Shown piece by piece: positions 17,418-26,062 of a DNA stretch of 64,000 nucleotides. The notes beneath the pieces are model-generated. The model ran no database searches, was not told the origin of the DNA, and was given only the letters and a program-made list of their open reading frames with translations. Location: the NCBI RefSeq assembly GCF_023073915.1, contig NZ_JADPKK010000022.1, positions 1,550,001 to 1,614,000 on the forward strand. Direction: 5' to 3'. The stretch is from Bradyrhizobium sp. 149 (GTDB taxonomy: Bacteria; Pseudomonadota; Alphaproteobacteria; Rhizobiales; Xanthobacteraceae). Both the position numbers and the translations under genes were made by a program. The stretch's first letter is position 1; each line of letters starts with the position of its first letter.

Positions 17418-18929
17418 ATGACGGTTGCGATCGAGATGGGGCAGACCATTGCGGGCGCCGTGGCGGCCATGGACCTCGAGGAACTGCTGGCGACCCGCCT
17501 CCTGGTGCAGGGCAATTCCGGGTCTGGCAAATCACATCTGCTGCGGCGGCTGCTGGAACAGAGCGCGCCCTGGGTGCAACAGGCCATCATCGATCCCGAA
17601 GGCGATTTCGTCACGCTGGCGGAGCATTTCGGCCATCTCGTGATCGAGGCAGAAGATCACACCGAGCGCGGCCTTCAGGTCGCCGGCGAGCGCGCGCGGC
17701 TGCACCGCGTCTCCACCGTGCTCAATCTCGAAGGCCTCGACGCAGAAAACCAGATGCGCCGCGCCGCGGCCTTCCTCGGTGGGCTCTTTGACGTGGACCG
17801 GGACCATTGGTACCCGATGTTGGTGGTCGTCGACGAGGCGCAGCTGTTTGCGCCTGCGGTCGCGGGCGAAGTCTCGGACGAAGCGCGAAAACTTTCGCTC
17901 GGCGCGATGACCAATCTGATGTGCCGCGGCCGCAAGCGCGGGCTTGCCGGGATCATCGCGACCCAGCGGCTGGCCAAGCTTGCCAAGAACGTCGCGGCGG
18001 AAGCGTCCAACTTCCTGATGGGCCGGACCTTCCTCGACATCGACATGGCGCGCGCAGCCGACCTGCTCGGCATGGAGCGGCGGCAGGCCGAATCCTTTCG
18101 CGATCTCGAACGCGGACAATTCATGGCGCTCGGCCCCGCGTTGTCGCGACGCCCCCTGCGTTTGAATATCGGCGCGACCGAAACCCAGCCGCGCAATTCC
18201 ACGCCGCGACTGCTGCCGATGCCTGAAGCCACACTCGAGGATATGCGCGCCGTGATCCTGGCCGCGCCGCCGCCAGATGCCAGCCGGCCGCAGCGCCGGC
18301 CCGCGCCTGATCTGCTCGAGCAGCTCCGCGCTGCGAAGGCCGCGGCACCGGAGATCGGCCCCGAACTGATCGAGGTCCCGGTCAGTGCCGAGGAGCTCGC
18401 AGAGCGGCGCGAGCGCGTGGATCGAACCCTTCGTGCCGTGCTCGCCGCGCCCGATGCCGGTTTCCGCGCGGTCGGCGTGCTCTACCAGGAGTTCCTGGTT
18501 CGCTGCCGCATCGAGGGGCTCGGCTCGGCCGTGCCCGACCTCAACGAATTCCGCCGCATGCTGACACGCGCACGCGCCGGGCTCGGCGCCGAGCATGCCG
18601 AGGACGACGCCTGGCAGGACGTGTCGCTGCGCGCGTCGATCCTGCCCGACGACATGCAGGGCGTGTTCATGATGATCGCGCGCGCGGCGAAAGAAGGCTG
18701 GCCGTGTCCCGGCGACGCCGCCATCGCCCGCGCCTACGGCTCGCACTCGCTGCGCCGGGCGCAGCGCCTGCTCGGCTACATGGAAGAACAGGGCCTGATC
18801 GTCTGTCAGCTTGATGGCGCCGGCCGCAGGTTCGTGACGCTGGTGGAGCTGGCCTGGGCCACCGCGCCCGGCGATCCCAATGCCGACGATCTGCCGGCGG
18901 AGCAGGTTCAGAGCGCGGCTTCGGCTTGA
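17418..18929 (+). CDS. HerA/FtsK-like ATPase (DUF87 type)
   Basis: 503 residues. Walker A QGNSGSGKSHLL is near residue 35 and Walker B MLVVVDEAQLF near 140, followed by the ATQRLAKL sensor motif of HerA-type ATPases. The C-terminal third has a Pro/Ala-rich stretch and then a helical region that may be a winged helix (AIARAYGSHSLRRAQRLLGY). HerA ATPases translocate DNA with a NurA nuclease partner; no nuclease gene is visible here. The start codon follows an AT-poor leader without strong SD. A palindromic repeat follows the stop. Confidence 0.8.
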   Translation: MTVAIEMGQTIAGAVAAMDLEELLATRLLVQGNSGSGKSHLLRRLLEQSAPWVQQAIIDPEGDFVTLAEHFGHLVIEAEDHTERGLQVAGERARLHRVSTVLNLEGLDAENQMRRAAAFLGGLFDVDRDHWYPMLVVVDEAQLFAPAVAGEVSDEARKLSLGAMTNLMCRGRKRGLAGIIATQRLAKLAKNVAAEASNFLMGRTFLDIDMARAADLLGMERRQAESFRDLERGQFMALGPALSRRPLRLNIGATETQPRNSTPRLLPMPEATLEDMRAVILAAPPPDASRPQRRPAPDLLEQLRAAKAAAPEIGPELIEVPVSAEELAERRERVDRTLRAVLAAPDAGFRAVGVLYQEFLVRCRIEGLGSAVPDLNEFRRMLTRARAGLGAEHAEDDAWQDVSLRASILPDDMQGVFMMIARAAKEGWPCPGDAAIARAYGSHSLRRAQRLLGYMEEQGLIVCQLDGAGRRFVTLVELAWATAPGDPNADDLPAEQVQSAASA

Positions 18930-18955
18930 ACTTCATTGCCGCCACGAAACATGCC

Positions 18956-19039
18956 GTCATGCCCGGGCTTGTCCCAGGCATCCACGTTCTCCATCGCGCG
19001 TGGCAAGGCGTGGATGGCCGGGACAAGCCCGGGCATGAC
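18956..19039. repeat. REP-like palindromic element, copy 1
   Basis: Perfect 20-bp inverted arms at 18956-18975 and 19020-19039, with additional inner pairing (CATCCACG with CGTGGATG). It lies between the convergent HerA-like and TonB receptor genes, where such a hairpin can act as a bidirectional terminator. A related element is at 22540-22618. Confidence 0.85.
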
Positions 19040-19051
19040 GATGCGGAAGCC

Positions 19052-21364
19052 TCAGAACGTCCCCGCCACCGTCACACGAACCGTAAGCGGTTCGACCGGA
19101 TGCAGCACGGTGTCCATCACGCCGTTCTGGCAGACCGCCGTCGGCGCGGTGCCGGACGTGCAGAGATGATACAGCGTGTCGGTCTTGAGCAGCGAACCAT
19201 AGGCGTAGGCGATCTGGTTCGCCTGCGTGTTGAAGAGATTGAGCACGTCGAGCTGCAGGCGCCAGCCATTGTCGGTGCGATAACCGAGGCGGCCGTTGAA
19301 GATGCTGGTCGCAGACGAGCGGAACGCATTGTCTTCCGTCAGCGGGCTCGACGCCAGATAGCGCCAGCGCAAGCCGCCGAACCATCCGGTCTTCTCGCCG
19401 AGCGTCATGCCGGCTGATGCCACCATCGCCGGCGCATTCGGAATGTAGTTGCCGGGCGCGTTGCCGATCTGCGCCTCGGGATAGCCGGCGAGCGAGGCGT
19501 AGAGCCCTGCCTGATTGCTGTCAGTGCCGCGGAAGCGCGCGTGCGTCATCGCAAGATCGGCGTCGATATCGATCCACGATCTCGGGCGGTAATGGTTGGT
19601 CCACTCAAAGCCGTAGCGACGGCTGGCGCGGGTCGCCGCCGTGTCGCCGGCATCGCCGGAAAACAGGATCTCGGAATCCTGGTCCAGGATAAAGAGGCTG
19701 AGCGAGGCGTCGAGGCCGGGTACGATCCTGCTGCGAACGCCGACCTCCGCGCCTCTGGTGCGCACCAGCAGCGGCGACGGCCTGAGTCTCGTGGCGGAAT
19801 CACCGGGGTCCTCGGTCGTGGTCGCGCCGCGGGCGTCGTTCGAGTGCATACCGAAGCCGGCGCCGAGGAAGAATTCGGTCTGGTTGAACGGACCAAGCAC
19901 CATCCTGAATTTCGGGCTGCCGAGCGCGGCATCGGCGCGGCCGGAATTGTTTTGGTTGAACAGGGATGTGACATCGGCGGCATAATAGTCGCCGCGCAAG
20001 CCCACACTGGTCCTCAGCCAGTCGGTCCAGCGCACGGTGTTTTCGGCGAAGACGCCAATACTGCCCTCCCCGACCTTGTCGCTGCGGACGCTCGAGAGGA
20101 AACTGCGCTGGAACGTGTTGGTGAGCGCAAGATCGATCGAATCATGTCGCGATTGCAGGCCAATCGTGGTCTGCATCGGCAGCCCCGCAAGCGAGCCGTT
20201 CAGCGTGCGCGAGATGTTGGCACCGGCCATCAGGCGGTCGTCGTGCTGGTGGAACTGGTCGCCGAGCACGGCATCGCCAAGGAAATAGGTGAAGTTGTTG
20301 AAGAGGTCGAGCTGGCTCTTCACGACATAAGCGTTGGCTTTCCACGATCCGATATCGTCACTCTGCGCCACGCGGGCCGAGAGCGCGAAGCGGTTGGTGT
20401 TGCCGCCGTCGCTTGGATCTTCCGAGCCGAAGCGGTCGAGCAGGCCGCTCGCGATCGCACGCTGCGGCACCTGGTCGGTCGAATTCCATTTGTTCACGTA
20501 GGCCATGCCGGTGACGGACACGCCATCCGTCGCGGTGCCCTGGCTGTAGCGCACGAGCCCGTTGAGCTTGCGGACATTGTCCGGATTATCCCACGGGCCA
20601 TTATAGGTGCCAATCTCGCCGGCCACGAGTAGCGAGCCGTCCCCGACCTTCGCCGAGTCGACGCCGAGCAGGCGGCGATGACCAAAGCTGCCCGCGGTCA
20701 CCTGCGCGAGACTCTTGGTGCGGTCGATCAGGCCGATGTGAACGCTGCCGACCGAGGCGAAATCGCCCTCGTCGGCGAAATACGGCCCCTTGCGCACGTC
20801 CATCGCGGCAATGGTTTCTGGGATCAGCCAGTTCAGGTCCGCATAGCCCTGGCCATGCGCATGGGTGCGCATGTTGACCGGCACGCCGTCGACGGTGATG
20901 GCGAGATCGGTGCCGTGGTCAAGATTGTAGCCGCGCAGAAAATACTGGTTCGCTTTGCCTTCGCCGGAATGCTGGGTCACGATCAGCCCCGGCACGGCTT
21001 CGAGCGCCTCGCCCGGCCGTGTGAAAGGGCGCGCGTTGATGTCGTCGCCGGAGACGGTGATCTCGCTCGCCATGCCGGGCGGACCTTTTGTGCCGGAGGC
21101 GACGCTGCGCGCATCGGACGCTCGCGTTGCTGTCGGATCAACAACGATGCGGCCGTTGGACTGGACCGGTTTGCTGGCGCGTCGCGCTACGGCCGGTTTC
21201 TTGTGAGGTTTCGTCTCGCCGCCACTGACCTGGACGGGCGGCAGCTCGCGCGAAGTGCCCGCGTTCTGCGCGAACGCGTCGCCGCCATCTGCGAGCAGCA
21301 CCATGGCCGAGAGTGCCGTCAGCGCGCCGCGGCGTCGGCCGGGCTCAGACCGCCTCGGTGGCAT
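19052..21364 (-). CDS. TonB-dependent outer-membrane receptor, predicted nickel uptake
   Basis: About 770 residues. A signal peptide (ALTALSAMVLLADGGDAFAQ) is followed by a plug domain (ITVSGDDINARPF, YFLRGYNLDHGTDLAITVDG) and a long beta barrel ending in an aromatic residue (VTVAGTF). The His-rich loop RTHAHGQGY is notable. ATG 21364 is chosen; it overlaps the NiCoT stop by 20 bp. The receptor imports a chelated ligand across the outer membrane with TonB energy. Because it is cotranscribed with a NiCoT permease behind a perfect NikR operator, the ligand is predicted to be a nickel complex. Confidence 0.88.
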   Translation of the reverse strand: MPPRRSEPGRRRGALTALSAMVLLADGGDAFAQNAGTSRELPPVQVSGGETKPHKKPAVARRASKPVQSNGRIVVDPTATRASDARSVASGTKGPPGMASEITVSGDDINARPFTRPGEALEAVPGLIVTQHSGEGKANQYFLRGYNLDHGTDLAITVDGVPVNMRTHAHGQGYADLNWLIPETIAAMDVRKGPYFADEGDFASVGSVHIGLIDRTKSLAQVTAGSFGHRRLLGVDSAKVGDGSLLVAGEIGTYNGPWDNPDNVRKLNGLVRYSQGTATDGVSVTGMAYVNKWNSTDQVPQRAIASGLLDRFGSEDPSDGGNTNRFALSARVAQSDDIGSWKANAYVVKSQLDLFNNFTYFLGDAVLGDQFHQHDDRLMAGANISRTLNGSLAGLPMQTTIGLQSRHDSIDLALTNTFQRSFLSSVRSDKVGEGSIGVFAENTVRWTDWLRTSVGLRGDYYAADVTSLFNQNNSGRADAALGSPKFRMVLGPFNQTEFFLGAGFGMHSNDARGATTTEDPGDSATRLRPSPLLVRTRGAEVGVRSRIVPGLDASLSLFILDQDSEILFSGDAGDTAATRASRRYGFEWTNHYRPRSWIDIDADLAMTHARFRGTDSNQAGLYASLAGYPEAQIGNAPGNYIPNAPAMVASAGMTLGEKTGWFGGLRWRYLASSPLTEDNAFRSSATSIFNGRLGYRTDNGWRLQLDVLNLFNTQANQIAYAYGSLLKTDTLYHLCTSGTAPTAVCQNGVMDTVLHPVEPLTVRVTVAGTF

Positions 21365-22436
21365 CGGCGCATTCGAGCCCTTTTGGCGCGGCTCCGTGGC
21401 CGAGCGCAAACATGCGCCGATAGAGCACGACCGAGACGAGCCATGCGATCGCGAACAGCGCGATCACGGCGAAGCCGACATTGGCGAGCGAATCATTGAG
21501 TGCGTCGACCAGCGCCCACACGCCGCCGGAGAGACCAAGGCGATCCGCGATCAGCCCGAGCGCCTCGATGCCGCCGATCAACAGCGCCACGGCCACTGAA
21601 GCCCCTGTCATCGTGAGATTGTACCAGAGCTTTCGCAGCGGATCGACGAAGGCCCAGCGATAGGCGCTCACCATCAGCGCGGAGTCGGCAGTGTCGACCA
21701 GAGCCATGCCGGACGCGAACAGCGCGGGGAAGACCAGGACGTCGGCAAACGAAGTGCCGCGCGCGGCTTCGCCGGCGGAGATGCTGAGCAGGCTGATTTC
21801 GGTTGCGGTGTCGAAGCCGAGACCGAACAGGAAGCCGAGCGGATACATGTGCCAGGGTCTTGTCACCAGGCGGAACATCGGGCCGAGCAGCCGCGCCAGC
21901 AGGCTGCGATTAGCAAGCAGGGCATCGAGGCTCTTCGCGTCGTGAAGCCCCCGCTCCCGTGCCGCGCGAAACGTCCGCCACAGGCCGGCGAAGATGACGA
22001 GATTAATGGCCGCGATCACCAGCAGGACCAGCGCCGAGATCGACGTGCCGATGAAGCCGCCGATCTCCTTGAGCAGGCTCTCGCCACCAATACTTGCGCC
22101 ACCAAGGCTCACGATCCCGAGCGCGAGCAGCATGGTCGCGACCACGACGATGGTGGAATGGCCGAGCGCGAAATAGAGACCGACGCTGCGCGGCGCGCCG
22201 CCTGCCTGCATCTGCTTGCGCACGACATTATCGATGGCGGCGATGTGGTCGGCGTCGACGGCGTGGCGCAGGCCGAACACCCAGGCGAGCAGCGCGGTCG
22301 CCATCACCGTCGGCCGGTCACCGAACACCGCGAAGGCCCAAGCCCACGCCGCGATGTTGGCCGCGATCAGCCCACCGAACAGCAGCACCATTCCGGGCTC
22401 GACCGCCCGCAAAGACCATCTCGTCACGCTAATCAT
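21345..22436 (-). CDS. Nickel/cobalt transporter, NiCoT (HoxN/NixA) family
   Basis: 363 residues, very hydrophobic with about eight membrane helices. The family signature RHAVDADHIAAIDN is present, with the H-A-V-D-A-D-H metal motif, then LGFDTATEISLL and GMALVDTADSAL, the other conserved NiCoT motifs. It carries Ni2+ (or Co2+) across the inner membrane in one-component fashion. A GTATGA-N16-TCATAC operator lies 29-56 nt upstream of its ATG, indicating NikR control and nickel as substrate. It is the first gene of the operon with the TonB receptor. Confidence 0.93.
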   Translation of the reverse strand: MISVTRWSLRAVEPGMVLLFGGLIAANIAAWAWAFAVFGDRPTVMATALLAWVFGLRHAVDADHIAAIDNVVRKQMQAGGAPRSVGLYFALGHSTIVVVATMLLALGIVSLGGASIGGESLLKEIGGFIGTSISALVLLVIAAINLVIFAGLWRTFRAARERGLHDAKSLDALLANRSLLARLLGPMFRLVTRPWHMYPLGFLFGLGFDTATEISLLSISAGEAARGTSFADVLVFPALFASGMALVDTADSALMVSAYRWAFVDPLRKLWYNLTMTGASVAVALLIGGIEALGLIADRLGLSGGVWALVDALNDSLANVGFAVIALFAIAWLVSVVLYRRMFALGHGAAPKGLECADATEAV

Positions 22437-22464
22437 TCCGTCCGCTGCACGCCCATCGCAGGAG

Positions 22465-22492
22465 GTATGATCTTTTCATAAGATGGTCATAC
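22465..22492. promoter_or_regulatory. NikR operator, perfect consensus
   Basis: GTATGA at 22465-22470 and TCATAC at 22487-22492 are separated by exactly 16 bases. This is the published NikR operator of enterobacteria. The position just upstream of the NiCoT start would block the promoter when Ni-NikR is bound. No nikR gene lies in the window. Confidence 0.85.
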
Positions 22493-22539
22493 TGACCAGT
22501 CCCGGCTACGGCCTGATGACGGCATATGCGAATTTGCAG

Positions 22540-22618
22540 GTCGTCATGCCCGGGCATCCACGCTCTTCGGTTCGAGGGTCAAGACGTGGATGGCCGGGTC
22601 AAGCCCCGCCATGACGAC
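22540..22618. repeat. REP-like palindromic element, copy 2
   Basis: Outer arms GTCGTCATG (22540-22548) and CATGACGAC (22610-22618) with inner pairing of GGCATCCACG against CGTGGATGGC. It shares the same core as the element at 18956-19039. It lies between the livF end and the NikR-controlled promoter. Confidence 0.75.
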
Positions 22619-22646
22619 GTGGAAGCACCGGAGGGCTCCATTGCAA

Positions 22647-23387
22647 CTACGCGGCCTCCGAGCCGCCGAGATAGGCATCGCGGATGCGGGGATCGTCCTT
22701 CAGCGCACGGGCGGGGCCGGAGAGAACGATCTTGCCGGTCTGGAGCACATAGGCCTCGTGCGCGATCTCGAGCGCGAGGCTGGCGTTCTGCTCGACCATG
22801 AAGACCGACACGCCCTCCTGGTTGATGGTGCGGATCAGCTCCAGCACGCGATCGACATAAAGCGGCGACAGGCCCATCGTCGGCTCGTCCATCACGATCA
22901 TCCTGGGACGGCTCATCAGCGCGCGCGCCATCGCGACCATCTGCTGCTCGCCGCCGGAGAGCGAGCCGGCGCGCTGCGACAGCCGCTGGCCGAGCTTCGG
23001 GAACAACGTCAGCATCTTGTCGAGATCCTGCGCGATCGCCTCGCGGTCGTTGCGCACGAAGGCGCCCATCAGGATGTTTTCGCGCACGCTCATGTCCGCG
23101 AACAGCCGCCGCGCTTCCGGCACCGAGGCGATGCCGCGGCGGACGATCTGCGGCGTGGTCAGCCCAATCAGCGAGGCACCGTCGAACGTCACCTCGCCCG
23201 AGCGCGGCTTGACCAGGCCCAAAATGATCTTCATCGTCGTCGATTTGCCGCTGGCGTTGCCGCCGAGCAGGCAGACGATGTGGCCGCGGGGAACACTGAT
23301 CGACAGGTCGAAATGCACCTGGGCCTGGCCGTAGAAGCTATTGACGTTGGTTAGCGCGAGCAGCGCATCGGAAGCCAGATTCGTCAT
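22647..23387 (-). CDS. livF: Branched-chain-type ABC transporter ATPase (LivF)
   Basis: 246 residues with Walker A GGNASGKST, signature LSGGEQQM and Walker B MIVMDEPTMGLSP. Length and motifs match LivF. It is the last gene of the leftward Liv operon and its start overlaps the livG stop by 4 bp. Walker A carries Asn-Ala instead of the usual Gly-Ala but keeps GKST. Confidence 0.92.
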   Translation of the reverse strand: MTNLASDALLALTNVNSFYGQAQVHFDLSISVPRGHIVCLLGGNASGKSTTMKIILGLVKPRSGEVTFDGASLIGLTTPQIVRRGIASVPEARRLFADMSVRENILMGAFVRNDREAIAQDLDKMLTLFPKLGQRLSQRAGSLSGGEQQMVAMARALMSRPRMIVMDEPTMGLSPLYVDRVLELIRTINQEGVSVFMVEQNASLALEIAHEAYVLQTGKIVLSGPARALKDDPRIRDAYLGGSEAA

Positions 23388-24226
23388 GCCGCGCTCTCCT
23401 GCTCCTTCGTCAGGCCGTGGCCGAGATAGGCCTCGATCACCTTGGGATCCTTGCGCACCGCTTCGCCCGGGCCTTCGGCGATCTTCTTGCCTTCGTCCAT
23501 GACGATGACGCGGTCGGAGAGACGCATCACCATTTCGAGCTTATGCTCGATCAGCAGGATCGTCAGCCCTTCGGCTTTCAGCTCGGCGACGAGCCCCTGC
23601 ATCTCCGCGGTTTCGGTCGGGTTCATGCCGGCGGTCGGCTCGTCGAGCAGCAGCAGACGAGGCTTCAGCGCGAGCGCACGCGCGATCTCGACGCGGCGGC
23701 GGTTGGCGTAAGAGAGGCTGTAGGCCGGCTGGTCAATGCGCGGCAGCAGCCGCTCGCCGAAGCGCGCGAGAATGACCTTCACCTCCTCGCGCAGCCGCTC
23801 CTCCTCGGCCTTGACGCTGGCCGGGCGCAGCAGCGCCAACCCCAATTCCAGCAGCGGGCCGATCAGCGGCACGGCCGGCTTGACCGCACGCAGCCGGGTG
23901 TGGGCACCGATCAGGACGTTGTCCATGACGCTGAGGTTGCCGAACACGCGGCCAAGCTGGAACGTGCGCGCGATGCCTGCGGCGGCGAGCCGCTCCGGCG
24001 AGAAACCCGTGATGTCCTGACCTTCGAAGCGAACTATCCCGGCGTCCGGCCGATCAAGCCCGGTCACGAGATTGAACAGCGTCGTCTTGCCGGCCCCGTT
24101 CGGGCCGATGATGCTGATCAGCTCGCCCCTGGCGAGATCGAGATCGATGGCATCGACGGCGGTGAGGCCGCCGAAGCGCCGCGTCAGCCCGCGCAGGGAC
24201 AGCATGGTCGTATGCTGCTCCGCCAT
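23384..24226 (-). CDS. livG: Branched-chain-type ABC transporter ATPase (LivG)
   Basis: 280 residues with Walker A GPNGAGKTTLF, the LivG-type YSLSYANRRRVEIARAL signature region and Walker B LLLLDEPTAGMNP. Partner of LivF in energising the fused permease. The start shares one base with the permease stop (TGATG). Confidence 0.93.
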   Translation of the reverse strand: MAEQHTTMLSLRGLTRRFGGLTAVDAIDLDLARGELISIIGPNGAGKTTLFNLVTGLDRPDAGIVRFEGQDITGFSPERLAAAGIARTFQLGRVFGNLSVMDNVLIGAHTRLRAVKPAVPLIGPLLELGLALLRPASVKAEEERLREEVKVILARFGERLLPRIDQPAYSLSYANRRRVEIARALALKPRLLLLDEPTAGMNPTETAEMQGLVAELKAEGLTILLIEHKLEMVMRLSDRVIVMDEGKKIAEGPGEAVRKDPKVIEAYLGHGLTKEQESAA

Positions 24227-26049
24227 CAGATCGTCCCCAACAGGCCCTGCGGCCTGAACCGCACGAGCAGCAGCAGCACGATGCCGTAGATCAGGATGCG
24301 ATACTCCGCCGCGATCCGGAAGACTTCCGGCAGGCCGACCAGCGCGACTGCCCCAAGAATCGCGCCGACGACATTGCCGAGCCCGCCGAGGATCACGACC
24401 GTCAGCGCCAAAATGGATTGCTGCGTGTTGAAGGTCTCATGGTTGATGTAGGAATAGAGATGCGCGGCGATGCCGCCGCTGACGCCAGCCGCAAAGCCGC
24501 CGAAGATGAAAGCCAGCGATTTGTAGCGGTTCAAGCTAAGTCCATAGGCGCGCGCGGCGACATCGTCGTCGCGGATGGCGCGAAAGCTGCGGCCGAGATG
24601 CGAGCCGAGCAGGCGTCCCTGCAGCAGCGCCAGCACGACCATCACGATGAAGCTGAACCAGTAGATCGAGATCGGGCTGATCAATTCATAGCCAAACAGC
24701 GATAGCGGCGGGATGCCGGAGATGCCGATCGGCCCTCGCGTGACGCTCTCCCAATTCAGGATCACCAGCGAGACGATCTCGCCGATCGCCAGCGTTGCGA
24801 TCGACACGTAGTGCCCGCGTAGCCGGAACGACGGTGAGATCAGCGCCGTGCCGAGCGCGGCGCTCATCAGGCCGCCGCCGATGATGGCCAAGCCAACCGG
24901 GGCGGAGAAGGTCAGCGACAGCAGCGCGGAGGTGTAGGCGCCGATCGCGAGCAGCGCTGCGTGTCCGAGCGAGACCTGGCCGATTGTACCTGCAACCAGC
25001 GTGAGGCTCAGCGCGAGCATGCCGAGCAGCCAGGCGTTGATCAGGGTCTGGAGCACGTAGAAGGACACCGGGAAAAACGGCAAGACCGCGAAGAGGCCCG
25101 CAGCGACAAGCAGTGCCCAGCGCGGGATGCGAACAGGGCGGCTCGGCGCAATGAATGTGCCGGTGAGCGGCTCGGGCGGCGCCTGCCGTGCGCTCGCGAA
25201 CAGGCCGTTCGGGCGCAGCACGAGCACCACGACCAGCAGCAGGAACGCGAACAGATTACGATAGCTGGTGCCGAACACGGCGACGCCGTAGCTCTCGACC
25301 AGTCCGAGCAGCAGGCTGCCGATCACCGCGCCGGGCACATTGCCGGCGCCGCCCACGACTTCGGCAACGACGCCCTTGAGCGTCGCCTGCAGGCTCATCG
25401 CGGTGTCGATCTGGTTGTAGTACATGCCGACCAGCAGGCCGGAGACGCCGCCGAGCGCAGCCGCAATGCCGAACACGGCCTGATTGACGCGGTTGACGTC
25501 GACGCCCATCTGCATCGCGGCGTCGCGGTCCTGCGCGGTGGCACGCACCGCCCAGCCCAGCTTGCTGTAGCGCAGAAACACGAACAGCAGCAGCGCGCTG
25601 GCGAGACCGACACCGGCGATGAGCAGATCGAGCGGACCGATCGTGCCGCCGCCGATCTGGAAACGGATATCCGGCAACTGGCTCGGCAGCGCGCGCGGAT
25701 TGGGCGAGACGGTCAGCATCACGAGCTGATCGAGCACGAAGCTGATCCCGATCGTCGCCAGCAGCGGCGCGATGCGCACCGAGTTCTGCAGCGGGCGCAG
25801 GCCGAACCGCTCGATGATCAAGCCGACCAGCGCCGAGGCCACGGCGACGACGATGATGGTGACCGGCAGCGGCGTATGCAGCTGCACCACCGCGACCCAG
25901 CCGATATAGGCGCCGACGAGGTAGATCGAGCCTTGGGCAAAGTTGATCAGTCGGCTGACGCCGAAGATCAGCGCGAGCCCGACCGCAACCAAGGCGTAGA
26001 CGTTACCGACGATCAGCCCGTTGATCGTGTAGTCGAGCCAGGAAGACAC
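24226..26049 (-). CDS. Fused LivH-LivM branched-chain-type ABC permease
   Basis: 607 residues, about twice the usual size. Residues 1 to about 290 are LivH-like (NGLIVGNVYALVAVGLALIF; NFAQGSIYLVGAY). After a short polar linker, residues from about 325 are LivM-like (AWLLGMLALSLTLVAGTIGQ; LGHAALLAIGAYTSALL; LRGHYVSIATLAIGEI). Both permease halves of the importer are thus in one chain, guaranteeing a heterodimer-like pore. Located between the binding-protein and ATPase genes. Confidence 0.92.
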   Translation of the reverse strand: MSSWLDYTINGLIVGNVYALVAVGLALIFGVSRLINFAQGSIYLVGAYIGWVAVVQLHTPLPVTIIVVAVASALVGLIIERFGLRPLQNSVRIAPLLATIGISFVLDQLVMLTVSPNPRALPSQLPDIRFQIGGGTIGPLDLLIAGVGLASALLLFVFLRYSKLGWAVRATAQDRDAAMQMGVDVNRVNQAVFGIAAALGGVSGLLVGMYYNQIDTAMSLQATLKGVVAEVVGGAGNVPGAVIGSLLLGLVESYGVAVFGTSYRNLFAFLLLVVVLVLRPNGLFASARQAPPEPLTGTFIAPSRPVRIPRWALLVAAGLFAVLPFFPVSFYVLQTLINAWLLGMLALSLTLVAGTIGQVSLGHAALLAIGAYTSALLSLTFSAPVGLAIIGGGLMSAALGTALISPSFRLRGHYVSIATLAIGEIVSLVILNWESVTRGPIGISGIPPLSLFGYELISPISIYWFSFIVMVVLALLQGRLLGSHLGRSFRAIRDDDVAARAYGLSLNRYKSLAFIFGGFAAGVSGGIAAHLYSYINHETFNTQQSILALTVVILGGLGNVVGAILGAVALVGLPEVFRIAAEYRILIYGIVLLLLVRFRPQGLLGTI

Positions 26050-26062
26050 GCAGGAGATCCCT

